A stretch of 28,498 bases of DNA from Priapulus caudatus (GCF_000485595.1 NW_014578088.1:80745-109242); one strand, 5' to 3'. Shown: positions 10,423 to 20,121, counted from the first letter of the stretch. The notes: a model not told the origin generated them from the sequence alone. Made by a program: numbers and translations.

Positions 10423-10845
10423 AGGGCCGGACACACTAGGTGATTTTCACCGGCGACTCAGTCGGGCGACTCAATGGCCGGTGAAAATCGCCTAATGTGT
10501 CCAATCAGTCGCCGCCGATTTGCAGCAGCGACTTAGTCGCCCGATTCGATCGCATCGATCAGAACGTTTTGATATTATCGCGCGACTTTTTAATCAATCG
10601 CCCTTCAGTCGCCTAGTGTGTCCAGGTCGGTGAATGAGTCGCCCGATTGTACAATTCATCAGCCAATCAAACGGTGCCATTTTCAATCATGTGACTATCA
10701 ATCTAGGTGGCGCGAGTGTTTTAGTGTTGCAGCGCGAGAAAAATCGCCGATGAATCGCGCTGATATATTCGCCTAGTGTGTCCACTCTCAGTCGCCCGAC
10801 TCATTCGCAGGCGACTCACTCGCCTGAAAAATTGCCTAGTGCCCT
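10423..10845. mobile_element. Composite/nested MITE, ~423 bp, with TAA or TTAA target duplication
   Basis: The left end is AGGGCCGGACACACTAGG and the right end reads CCTAGTGCCCT, a degenerate inverted match. TTAA stands at 10419-10422 and 10845-10848, so the duplication is either TAA (Harbinger-like) or TTAA. Inside, the terminal motif CCTARTGTGTCC recurs at about 10491, 10612 and 10773 with repeated GTCGC/GCGAC words. The first 80 bp alone form a foldback: a 25-bp inverted repeat, 10429-10453 against 10478-10502, with 2 mismatches. This suggests several copies inserted into or duplicated within one another. It lies in VPS13 intron 1. Confidence 0.7.
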
Positions 10846-10849
10846 TAAC

Positions 10850-11726
10850 CATCGCACGATAGATGACCGATTATGATTTTATGTGACCAAAGCTTGCACA
10901 TTTCATTGCAAAGGATAAATGAATAATTAAATGCTTTCGACGCTGATCAGGTGTGTTGCATCGTGCTCACTTTAAGCGAGGCATAAGCGGCTGCACCGCA
11001 CTAATGGCGCTTATATTTTATAGATACATATTGAAGCAGTTGCCTGGAATAACGTGGCTGTTTTCATCGAGCAGACTCGGTACATACAAGCACGTCGTTT
11101 CCCTCAAGGTAGTTGTTTTATTTGATCCTAGCTCTACAGTGCAGCCTCTTCACTCATGCTACAGGAACTACGACTTCTTCTTACTCTTCTACTCCCTGCA
11201 TTGGAAGCGATTGGGCTACGCTAGTAGCGCTGCTTTAAACCCAACTAATGATTCGTGTAAGAAACCCCATCTATAAGTATAGGTCGTCATGGTGAACGAA
11301 CGAAAAATGTAAATTAAATATGGAAATTCGGGTCATTAGAATACAGCTAACAATTTCGTGAATACTTAAAACTGTGTGAGCTGCACAGAAACTGCTACAT
11401 AAGCATCAAATGATGGAGGTTTAATAATGCTGCACTAACGAGGACGTCCATCAATGCTCTTGGATGGTTAACCAATCAGAAAATTCCGGGTAATCTCAAG
11501 ATAAATGCATATTATAGTGGTCTGTTAGCGACTTGATTTTCAACTAGTCTAGCTGTCCTTTTAAATCTGAATGAAATTGCTTGGGCATGTCACTTGATGG
11601 ATGTAAGTGACGAGAGTTGGTAATCCGATGAACTTGTCCTAGAAAATCCAAGCTAGTTTATCCTACTATCTACAAACATTCATTGCTACACGCCAAGCTC
11701 CGTTTCATAGCTCACCACAGGAGAAA
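10850..11726. other. Unassigned stretch in VPS13 intron 1
   Basis: No repeat, RNA or splice-supported exon is recognised. An open plus-strand frame around 10953-11276 lacks an ATG at its listed start and has no family resemblance. Confidence 0.55.
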
Positions 11727-12611
11727 CTAGAAAGGGCAGTTGTCGCCAACTACATGTATCCCCCGTATCTCTCCAAGATGTGTAAGTATACAAAGTTTGG
11801 TCGCGCTAGGTAAATTAGGGGCCGAGTTATAGAGCGGAAAGGAAATATGATAAAGGTCAAGGTCAATGTCGAATAAAGGTTGCAGTGACGTGGTTTCGGT
11901 ACGCGACACACCTTCTCCCCAAGATGTGTAAGTATACCAAGTTTGGTCGGGCTAGGTCAATTAGGGGCCGAGTTATAGAGCGGAAAGGAAATATGATCAA
12001 GGTCAAGGTCAAATAAAAGCCGCAGTGACCTGGTTTTGGTACGTGACACAGATTCTCCCCATAATGTGTAAGTATACCAAGTTTGGTAGACCTAGGTCAA
12101 TTAGGGGCAGAGTTATAGAGCGGAAAGGAAATATGATCAAGGTCAAGGTAAAGGTCAAATAAAAGTTGTAATGACCTGGTTTTGGTACGCGACACAACTT
12201 CTCCCCAAGATGTGTAAGTATACCAAGTTTGGTAGCGCTAGGTTAATTAGGGGCCGAGTTATAGAGCGGAAGGGAAATATGATTAAGGTCAAGGTAAAGG
12301 TCAAATAAAGGTCGCAGTGACCTGGTTTTGGTACTCTGACCACCGTCTCCCCAAGATGTGTAAGTAGACCAAGTTTGGTAGCGCTAGGTCAATTAGGCGC
12401 CGAGTTACAGAGCGGAAGGGTAATATGATCAAGGTAAAGGTCAAATAAAGGTCGCAGTGACCTGATTTTGGTACACTGCCCACCTTCTCCGAGAGATGTG
12501 TAAGTATACCAAGTTTGGTAGCGCTAGGTCAATTAGGGGCCGAGTTATAGAGTGGAAAGGAAATATGATCAAGGTAAAGGTCAAATAAAGGTCGCAGTGA
12601 CCTGATTTTGG
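11727..12611 (-). mobile_element. Helitron-like non-autonomous element with 140/146-bp tandem repeats (right part, cut by gap)
   Basis: On the minus strand the element ends with GGGATACATGT, the hairpin AGTTGGCGACAACT (11738-11751), seven nucleotides and CTAG (11727-11730), followed by T. This is a Helitron-type 3' terminus and matches the solo copy at 8761-8786. Behind it lie about 5.8 tandem units starting near 11773, 11919, 12059, 12205, 12351 and 12491, that is 146 or 140 bp apart, running into the assembly gap. Units contain GTGTAAGTATACCAAGTTTG and TATAGAGCGGAAAGGAAATA. The 6-bp length variation comes from an optional AAGGTC-type hexamer. A tandem core plus a Helitron tail is the plan of HINE, DINE-1 and bivalve pearl elements. 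No Rep/helicase coding sequence is visible. Confidence 0.6.
11773..12611. repeat. Minisatellite, 140/146-bp unit, about 5.8 copies visible
   Basis: Adjacent units are near-identical and differ by scattered substitutions and by one or two copies of AAGGTCA/AAGGTAA. Each unit therefore carries direct repeats of the nuclear-receptor-type half-site AGGTCA, probably by chance of sequence. Series of minus-strand frames of 60-62 codons recur with the unit and are not coding. Confidence 0.95.
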
Positions 12612-13525
12612 NNNNNNNNNNNNNNNNNNNNNNNNNNNNNNNNNNNNNNNNNNNNNNNNNNNNNNNNNNNNNNNNNNNNNNNNNNNNNNNNNNNNNNNNN
12701 NNNNNNNNNNNNNNNNNNNNNNNNNNNNNNNNNNNNNNNNNNNNNNNNNNNNNNNNNNNNNNNNNNNNNNNNNNNNNNNNNNNNNNNNNNNNNNNNNNNN
12801 NNNNNNNNNNNNNNNNNNNNNNNNNNNNNNNNNNNNNNNNNNNNNNNNNNNNNNNNNNNNNNNNNNNNNNNNNNNNNNNNNNNNNNNNNNNNNNNNNNNN
12901 NNNNNNNNNNNNNNNNNNNNNNNNNNNNNNNNNNNNNNNNNNNNNNNNNNNNNNNNNNNNNNNNNNNNNNNNNNNNNNNNNNNNNNNNNNNNNNNNNNNN
13001 NNNNNNNNNNNNNNNNNNNNNNNNNNNNNNNNNNNNNNNNNNNNNNNNNNNNNNNNNNNNNNNNNNNNNNNNNNNNNNNNNNNNNNNNNNNNNNNNNNNN
13101 NNNNNNNNNNNNNNNNNNNNNNNNNNNNNNNNNNNNNNNNNNNNNNNNNNNNNNNNNNNNNNNNNNNNNNNNNNNNNNNNNNNNNNNNNNNNNNNNNNNN
13201 NNNNNNNNNNNNNNNNNNNNNNNNNNNNNNNNNNNNNNNNNNNNNNNNNNNNNNNNNNNNNNNNNNNNNNNNNNNNNNNNNNNNNNNNNNNNNNNNNNNN
13301 NNNNNNNNNNNNNNNNNNNNNNNNNNNNNNNNNNNNNNNNNNNNNNNNNNNNNNNNNNNNNNNNNNNNNNNNNNNNNNNNNNNNNNNNNNNNNNNNNNNN
13401 NNNNNNNNNNNNNNNNNNNNNNNNNNNNNNNNNNNNNNNNNNNNNNNNNNNNNNNNNNNNNNNNNNNNNNNNNNNNNNNNNNNNNNNNNNNNNNNNNNNN
13501 NNNNNNNNNNNNNNNNNNNNNNNNN
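12612..13525. other. Assembly gap (914 N)
   Basis: All bases are N. The gap begins inside the minisatellite and ends at the start of a (TC)n tract, so the true length of this repeat region is unknown. Open frames spanning it are artefacts. Confidence 0.99.
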
Positions 13526-13563
13526 TCTCTCTCTCTCTTGCTCGCTTGCTTGCTCCCTCCTAC

Positions 13564-13620
<57 letters not shown>

Positions 13621-13640
13621 TCTAGCTCTCTCTCTCTCTT
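13526..13640. repeat. (TC)n microsatellite at gap edge
   Basis: Long CT dinucleotide tract interrupted by GCTTGCTC and ATCATCTAG. From 13640 to 14110, still in VPS13 intron 1, no other feature is recognised. Confidence 0.95.
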
Positions 13641-14117
13641 CTCTTTTAGTCACTTTCTCCATTATAGCCAGCTTTTTAACCATACTCCTGTTTCTGCTGT
13701 GGAAACAGAAGCCTTTGCTATACGTGGCTGCCCAATCAGTAAACTTGTCTCAAGCATGACAAGAAATATATATTTTCATAGATTGCTTGCAGTCATTGAG
13801 CATGCCTGCTCTGATTTTGCTAATGAGGTTGCGTAACTTGCAGCTGCCAACATGTTCATGGTTTACCCAGAATGCAGTAAGAGACACGCACCGGCTGTGT
13901 CGCAGAGTGACAGGTAGCCAGACTGCTGTCTGCTAAGGACAAGGTAGCATGTAGATTATAGAGGTATTCTTGCACAGCCAAGGGAACTTAAAAAGTTAAC
14001 AAAAATTCAGATTTCAGAACAGAAATAAATGAAGGTAATGCAACTTGCGCATTCTAGGCAAAACATTTCATCGTGAAATACTGTAATACTTGTAGGTGAT
14101 CATACAGATCCACTTAC

Positions 14118-14214
14118 CGCTAAAGATGCCAACATTGAGATTCTCCGAATCCAAGTCCTGGATATACTTTCCCAGGTACTTGTTCAGCAAACTGGCAACA
14201 ACTCCTTCAAACAT
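14118..14214 (-). CDS. VPS13: VPS13-family protein, coding exon 1 (start codon)
   Basis: This exon begins the coding sequence with ATG at 14214-14212 and encodes residues 1-32 plus one base of codon 33. It reads MFEGVVASLLNKYLGKYI and continues to GIFS, the classic opening of the chorein N-terminal domain of VPS13 proteins. These are large rod-like proteins that move bulk phospholipid between organelle membranes at contact sites. The exon ends AGCG|GTAAGT (phase 1), an excellent donor. The split codon becomes Gly when joined to the exon at 7591. The paralogue is unresolved: the wording resembles VPS13A/C and fungal Vps13, but MFE differs from the MV/ML starts I recall in animals. The upstream minus-strand sequence (14215-14340) is presumably 5' UTR or promoter, with no TATA box that I can see. 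The family is secure because five exons agree in motif, order and phase. Confidence 0.93.
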
Positions 14215-14483
14215 GTTTAGGAGTCGATTGTGGCAGCTTTATCCTATCACCAAAGTCCAGACCAACTGCTAAAGTGAGACTGGCGACTGGCACGGCTCTC
14301 CTCTACTGGCGTATTGCCACATGTGTCTTCAATGCATGTAAGTACATAGTGCAGCAGTCTAATCTGTCCCCAGTGAAGCCACTAGTTACAAAACAGAAGA
14401 ATTAAAGAAAGTGAAAACACACACTATTTTAATATTTTATTACACATTCAGATTTCATGCTAATAAAGTTGATCTCAGTTCTC

Positions 14484-14755
14484 AAAATTCTCCTGTGATG
14501 TAGCATTAACAAATCTGAATGTTGAATAATTTCATTAGATCTCTATAGTTCACATTCTAATAAAGTTTATCTCAGTTGGATCCAAATTAAGTTAAAAATA
14601 ACTTACACTGACGAAATTTTCATCCATCTCTCCGATAGATAGAGGAAGTCTATTGGAGAGATGGACGCAAATTTCGTCAGTGTAAGTTATTTTTCGAGAT
14701 CTGATAAAATTATTCAACATTCAGATTTGTTAATGCTACATCACAGGAGAATTTT
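14484..14755. mobile_element. Nested foldback: 59-bp outer and 26-bp inner inverted repeats
   Basis: The outer arms 14484-14542 and 14697-14755 match at 57 of 59 positions. Inside, the arms 14594-14619 and 14669-14694 are a perfect 26-bp inverted repeat, continued by CCATCTCTCC/GGAGAGATGG. The inner hairpin is thus 101 bp with a short loop. CTAATAAAGTT-ATCTCAGTT occurs as a direct repeat before the outer left arm (about 14459-14480) and between the two left arms (14557-14577). The inner hairpin may be one insertion inside another foldback. The element is just upstream of the VPS13 start codon, so it lies in the 5' region of that gene. Confidence 0.8.
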
Positions 14756-14852
14756 CATGTTAAACAATACTAAACATTGTAGCAAATTTGTACTTTAGGT
14801 CTATCATGAATAGTACACAATATAAATGTATAACGGTTCACCCCAGGCCTTA

Positions 14853-14936
14853 TGCCCGGCGCACACGGTGAGATTCATGCTGAGCATGATACTCACGCTC
14901 CGTGCTCAGCATGAATCTCACCGTGTGCGCCGGGTA
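14853..14936. mobile_element. 84-bp palindromic MITE with TTA target duplication
   Basis: A perfect 32-bp inverted repeat (14855-14886 and 14903-14934) surrounds a 16-nt loop. Termini read T-GCCCGGCGCACACGG and CCGTGTGCGCCGGG-TA. TTA at 14850-14852 and 14937-14939 is a 3-bp target duplication, pointing to PIF/Harbinger-type mobilisation. The perfect arms suggest recent insertion or strong constraint. Confidence 0.85.
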
Positions 14937-14939
14937 TTA

Positions 14940-15547
14940 AGCTCTTGTTGGGTCCAACATGCCTTCAAAGCTGAAGCTAATTTGTGACATCCCATAAATT
15001 CTCAGACATGCCTTAATTTCCAGCTGTGTTTACTTAGAACTGACGATCCCAACAATCATGCTGTTTTCACAGCTTGATGTATGTACGTCTTTGGACTGAG
15101 GAGTTTATGTTTATCAGAGTGCTTTATGACACCCGGAGTAATTCTGACGACCCCCTCCTGGACCCTACCCATCTGTCCGTAAATAACACGTCTCCTTAAA
15201 TAGGCCAACCGGAAATAAACCAGCAAGATACCCCATGATGTAACAGCCGAGTGGCAACAACTTGCATGGCAGGAAACTGCGTGAAATGATGTTGGGGTAC
15301 ACGGTCTACATTTGTCTATTTTTAAATCTTCTGTCTCTTGTTAAATTTCTCTAAAATTGTACGTGTATACTAACACTTTTATAGGTAATACCCTACCCAG
15401 GTTCAACAAATGTAAAACGGCCGAAGCATGCACTGCTAGGAGAGCCAGCGACTTGTGGCTACATGATCCACATGTGTATCTTGTACAACATTTGCTGTAA
15501 CAACAAGCTGATCAAGCTGAACAAACTACTATGGGGAAGCAGGCAGC
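14940..15547. other. Unassigned stretch upstream of VPS13
   Basis: No gene or repeat is recognised here. It may contain the VPS13 promoter on the minus strand, but I see no TATA, initiator or CpG cluster strong enough to mark one. Confidence 0.5.
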
Positions 15548-15553
15548 ATATTA

Positions 15554-15606
15554 CCAAGAGTAAATAATAACACTATTATTACTATTAGTGTTATTATCTA
15601 CTCTTG
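15554..15606. mobile_element. 53-bp palindromic element (CCAAGAG family) with 6-bp target duplication
   Basis: The left arm CCAAGAGTAAATAATAACAC and the right arm GTGTTATTATCTACTCTTG form an inverted repeat around a 12-nt AT loop. ATATTA at 15548-15553 and 15607-15612 is a perfect 6-bp flanking duplication. A second copy of the family, with a different 6-bp duplication, lies at 28087-28140. Confidence 0.8.
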
Positions 15607-15639
15607 ATATTACTTATATACTTCTTATCAAGGGCTAAT

Positions 15640-15745
15640 TATATAAAAATGTGTTAATAATAATAGTTAATAAATAAAATTAATAAATATAGTTAATAAA
15701 TAGTCAACTGTTAATAATAATTCATGTATTATTAGCTCTTGTTCT
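15640..15745. repeat. (TTAATAA)n low-complexity sequence
   Basis: Repeated TTAATAA, AATAAAT and GTTAATAAT words of variable spacing. From 15745 to 16120 nothing else is recognised. Confidence 0.8.
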
Positions 15746-16126
15746 TATTCAAATCGCATCAGCAACACTCAGCATTGACGGAAGATCTAGCTTCGCACAC
15801 AAACACCTTACACTTAGAGTAGGAGAGAGCATGTACAGCTGTTGACAGCATGGCATCTAGTAATTAAACAGGAAGCTTTGCAAACGATGCTGGTAATTCA
15901 GACCTATAGATTAATATGTGTGAACTGTGAACGAACGTCTATGCCTCGTTAAATGCATGACAATTTCTACAAGCAAGTGAGACACTTACCTGCGCATTGT
16001 TTTACACTTAAACCATTATAACCTGTAGAGATTCATCGATTATTACGTAAAATTGTATGCATAAATAATAACCATTACTGATTCGATATAATCTGCTTAA
16101 TTTCTGTTTTGCTTCTCATCAATATA

Positions 16127-16328
16127 GGCAACACGCACGCATGCACGCACATACATAGACAAATACACGCACACGTATGCACGGACGCGCATGTCCGCAG
16201 ACACGAAAGCACACATATAGACACGCACAGACACGTACGTGTACGTGCACGTACACACGCACGCACGCACGAACACACACACACACACCCAACCACTTAC
16301 CTACACACGCACACGCACACACTCACAA
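16127..16328. repeat. (CA)n / (CACG)n microsatellite
   Basis: Alternating purine-pyrimidine CA and CACG repeats with interruptions, including GTACGTGTACGTGCACGTAC. Open frames in several phases are repeat by-products. Confidence 0.9.
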
Positions 16329-16341
16329 GCAACCGCAGCCG

Positions 16342-16417
16342 TAGCTCTAGAGCTATAGCTCTGCGCTCCGTCGCATGCCGTCTGCGGCGGAGCGGAGGGC
16401 TACAGTTCCAGAGCTAA
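16342..16417. mobile_element. 76-bp palindromic MITE (TAGCTCT family) with 8-bp target duplication
   Basis: The arms 16342-16375 and 16383-16417 form an imperfect inverted repeat of about 34 bp, starting TAGCTCTAGAGCTATAG and ending in TCCAGAGCTAA, with a short GC-rich loop. CGCAGCCG at 16334-16341 and 16418-16425 is a perfect 8-bp duplication, as made by hAT-type transposases. A single arm of the same family recurs at about 16888-16921. Confidence 0.75.
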
Positions 16418-16885
16418 CGCAGCCGAGACCATAGCGGCAAGCGACAAACGAGAATGCCCATACACAAATGTATAACACACAACGGGCGATAGTTTACTAC
16501 AAATTAAGCTAACTCGACCCCACCGGATCGACTGAACAGTTAAACATTTATAACCTATTAATATGACACTATATATATTATATAACTATGATTAACTCCC
16601 AGATTCAAAGCTTCTCCCGCTCCTTCTCAGCATCGTGTATGGAACTTCCCTTTGACTGAATCACGCACGCATTTTTATGAGCATATTGCCCTATCTGAAG
16701 TAAAAGCGCTATAAGAAGTAAATAACTAACAAGATGAGTCCTAATTGTTGGTCCACGACCATATAGTAATGTCAATAACCAGTAATATTAATATTATAAA
16801 TTTAATCACCGATGCAATAAAATACGTAAAATCATATTCGACAATGAACTTGAAGAGCACTTACGTTGTGCTACACTGTACATGT

Positions 16886-16923
16886 ATAGCTCTAGAACTA
16901 TAGCCCTCCGCTCCGCCGCAGGC
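16886..16923. mobile_element. Half copy of the TAGCTCT-family MITE
   Basis: TATAGCTCTAGAACTATAGC followed by CCTCCGCTCCGCCGCAGG matches one arm of the element at 16342-16417 closely. CTGTACA lies on both sides, within about 10 bp, possibly a 7-8-bp duplication. The second arm is absent. From here to about 18090 no gene is recognised. Confidence 0.5.
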
Positions 16924-18093
16924 CTGTACACACACATACTCCACGCATTTTTACAAATACAAACAGCAATGCCGCTCACAACAACATGGAATCCGACGGA
17001 AGGTCAGCACAAGAAACAGTATCACCTTCGCAAATGGATCTCAACTAGAAAACGTTGCGCACAGCCTCGCATGCAGCTAAAATGTCAGCCAGCGCGGCCA
17101 CGAAAATCAATACGAAGAGATCGGTATTGATTGCGTAGTCAGGTGACCAGCAGTGCAGCCTGCTGCGATCAGCTGCTTTCGCTTCTAGTGCTGAAACGCA
17201 TTATCAGGAAACCCTCTAACACTGCCTACTCATCGGAGCAACGAGCAAAAGTCTCGAGAAATCGTGCCGAATAATCAAGATATTTGTTAGAATGTCACGC
17301 CACAACTATATTATGCAACATTAGTGTTTCACATGCAGACCAATCCTAAAACGTCGTAGCGTTTGTTACATTTGTTTGTACGAGGAACATTGTTCAGTTA
17401 TCCCGCTACTTCACAATGAAAAACATAGATGCAATTTTAGCTATTAATTAACTATTCACAATTTTAATTATGTTTTATAACTTAGTGAGTTGTATTGTGC
17501 TTTCACGGCAGATAGCATGGAAGCTGAAGTCAATTCACTTGTTTCCTGGAGTATACACACGCTACTGTGCAGTACCAACTGTGCGAGGTTATATGCACTA
17601 AATAAATAAACAAACATTATGATGCCAGCATGCACAGACACTTTTATCTTATTTAAAATGTAGAGCTTCAATTTGTTTACTGATTGGTGGAAAACGAACA
17701 CGTGTGAAAGAAATGGAAGAAACTGTATAAGAAAGTGTGTATTATATTATATACACAGCTTGACCATTACATTAGTGTTATCAACCTGAAATGAAAGTGT
17801 CAATGACAATATATAGCTCACCTTGGGTGTGATAGAAGAGGGAGATGATATTTAAAATTTGGTAAGTGTTTCATTTTTGATGGACCGAAATGTGATCAAA
17901 TGTCCTTATTCCCTGTTTTATACTAATATAAATTTCATTGTTTTGTTTCAGGATTAGTTTTGATATGAAAAAAGCCTAAATGATCGCCATTTTGGTTTTC
18001 GATTATCGCGCAAATAAAAGCAATAAAATATTCCAGTCAATTTACTGTAACGAAGAATTTAAAATACAATATTACACGTAGGTACCGTATGAT

Positions 18094-18123
18094 TAGGTAG
18101 GTAGGTAGGTAGGTAGGTAGGTA
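18094..18123. repeat. (TAGG)n microsatellite
   Basis: About seven tandem TAGG/GTAG units. Confidence 0.95.
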
Positions 18124-18149
18124 AATTTAACAAAATCGAATGAATCTAG

Positions 18150-18600
18150 ATGGCCATTTTCATTTTTGCCAAAAAGTGGGCGTGGCTCGAAAGTCCGGTT
18201 CGGACGTGGGTGCCTCAAAATCGGACGTTCAACATCTTCTCCATTTGCGGAGTCCAAACTGTATGCCATTATCCGCAACCTGTGGGTCCGAAGCGGTGTG
18301 CTCGGGAGTTATTCGTTGGGACCCGTCGCGCACTGAAATGCTATCATGCTGACATTGTCAACATCTACCCGCTAATTGTTTGCCATCAGTTTGAGAAAAA
18401 ACAAAAACCGCCTGATAATATGTTTCGTGGGGCAGTCCTCATTCATACCACATGCACCGAGAAATGAGGCAAAACTGCTCCATTTGCAACTAACTGCGTA
18501 CTGTGTGCATTTCCATCTTGCAACAACGTGGACCTGCTCGATATGTAGTGTCAAGCGGCGTGCTCGCAAACTCTCCGTTCAACCACACCTCTCTCATAGG
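18150..18600 (+). pseudogene. Possible decayed family-B DNA polymerase fragment of a mobile element
   Basis: One plus-strand frame contains ARELFVGTRRALKCYHADI followed shortly by VNIYP. The order (an FxG-R-like patch, a basic/aromatic patch, then D-x-x-x-x-YP) recalls the DxxSLYP region of protein-primed family-B polymerases carried by Polinton-type elements. The frame stops at 18467, and matching signal downstream would need another frame. No intact polymerase motif is present, and the expected S and L of SLYP are N and I. The surrounding GC-richer, stop-rich sequence is consistent with an old insertion. This is a pattern resemblance only. Confidence 0.18.
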
Positions 18601-19960
18601 GAGTACCAACTAAGTCTGCCCCGTTGTGAAACATCGTCCGTCCAGAGCGGTTCTTGCGAGTTTATCGGTGACCGTTACCAAATGTTGACGGCCCGGGAAG
18701 GACGGACACGACGGACGACACGCCATTGGCACATAGCTCATTTCTTGACGATGGTCAAGGCAAGCTAAACACAGTGCCGCATAGCGACAGCGGGCTCATA
18801 CTAGCCTCTACTGCGGTGACTCTGTGGTGGAGGCTGGTTGGGATTCTAGTAACCCATTGTTAGTCCAAATGGTTCACTATTCTACACGTCCGACACAGTG
18901 GAATGCACATGTAGGTATCAGGTAAGCTTCTCACCAAGATGTCGTGGATCGTTATTGAAAGTTGCCACGCCAGGCGGTGGCGCGTAACGTTAAGTGTCCT
19001 TCAGATAAAAGACTGACGCTCCCCATCAATGTAGTAGCAAGCCATACAGTCTCAGAGACAGAAGTAGGTAAGCACTCCATGACCCATTTACCGTACGCAA
19101 CCTACCAGGGCTGCGCCATAGAGGAGCTGCCCGCGCGTGCAACAATAAAGGCACACCTCACAGTACCAGCAACACCAACGCATCTGCACTGGCAGTGGTC
19201 ATACTAGTTACATCCCCAGGAAAAAAAAAGTTTAGATAAAGGGAATGAGTGTGCCTCCAATAAAGCAAGGAAATTCGTTCCATTTACTACCTTACATAGC
19301 CGGTACTCTTATCGTACTGGGCGGTTAACTCATTCAACTTGAGTCTAAATCGGAGCCAGTAGCACTGTCCCATCTATTCGTACCAGATCTGTTCCGTTCG
19401 TAGAGCATCCCGCAATCCGGAGATACAGACGTACCCTACGACACGATTGCTCCAATCTTTGTGCATCGTAATCCAGCCGTTGACAATCCGGCGCGTATGA
19501 CTTCAGTCAAAAGCTAGCAGCGATTGCCCGCCGTGCCCGCCGTGCCGCTGCTTTGGCTCTGTTGGAATTGTGGAACGTGCTAGCGTTTGGTGGCCTCGCT
19601 GAGAATTTGGAGCCCGTCGACGCATCATCCTATAGACGACTAATCCATGACGCTATTGCAGCTAGATGCCCCCCCCAACGCCCATCCGCAGCAGCTTGCG
19701 GTCTGCAGCCAGCGTGTAGTAGACGCTGTATAAAGCCATCTACGTGACTGTACGCTTGCAATACGTGCGTACAATATACGTGGCTGTGTAGGGTCTCCCG
19801 CTCCGGTGCAGAGTTGCGTCGTACACGTTGGGCTATACTATAGGTGTCCCTGGTGCATGTAAATAAATAGACAATAATCAACTAAATTTAATCAATAGTA
19901 AATAAACAACACGGGTATAGAGAAGCAAACATGTTTATCGAGCAAGACACCAGACGTGTG
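18600..19960. other. GC-richer decayed sequence, no intact gene
   Basis: CpG-containing, stop-interrupted sequence unlike the AT-rich flanks. Short frames (for example 18962-19207 and 19553-19747) have no recognisable motif or splice support. Its base composition suggests an old inserted element, but nothing identifies its class. Confidence 0.4.
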
Positions 19961-19976
19961 AGGTATCGCTGTCTAT

Positions 19977-20034
19977 TATTATACAATAGAGTACTCCAAC
20001 ACCCAAGAGATAGGGGCCAATGGGGATCGGGTCG
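19977..20034. mobile_element. Partial TAGATAC-family MITE, flanked by CTGTCTAT
   Basis: The segment TATTATACAATAGAG through ACACCCAAGAGATAGGGGCC resembles the left half of the next element. CTGTCTAT occurs at 19969-19976 and 20035-20042, so three copies of this octamer bracket two adjacent related insertions. The right inverted repeat is missing here. Confidence 0.45.
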
Positions 20035-20042
20035 CTGTCTAT

Positions 20043-20121
20043 TAGATACAATCAGCTAATCAAAACCCAAGAGGATTAGGCCCCTATCCTCGTTGGGTTT
20101 GGTTACATTATTGTATTCTAG
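20043..20121. mobile_element. 79-bp MITE (TAGATAC family) with 8-bp target duplication
   Basis: The element starts TAGATACAATCAG and ends ATTGTATTCTAG, with inner arms AAAACCCAAGAGGAT and CCTCGTTGGGTTT. CTGTCTAT at 20035-20042 and 20122-20129 is a perfect 8-bp duplication, consistent with hAT-type insertion. The copy at 23873-23981 belongs to the same family. The following 20130-21160 stretch is unassigned. Confidence 0.75.

Noticed and set aside
11727-12483. Series of similar 60-62-codon minus-strand frames, suggesting a repeat protein
   Set aside because: Each ends at the same point of the 140/146-bp minisatellite unit. The 140-bp units would break any continuous frame.
11873-12611. AGGTCA pairs in the minisatellite as nuclear-receptor response elements
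   Set aside because: They are part of every tandem unit and vary by slippage. Nothing indicates a regulatory role.
12581-13759. Very long open frames on both strands
   Set aside because: They span the run of N and a (TC)n tract, so they are gap artefacts.
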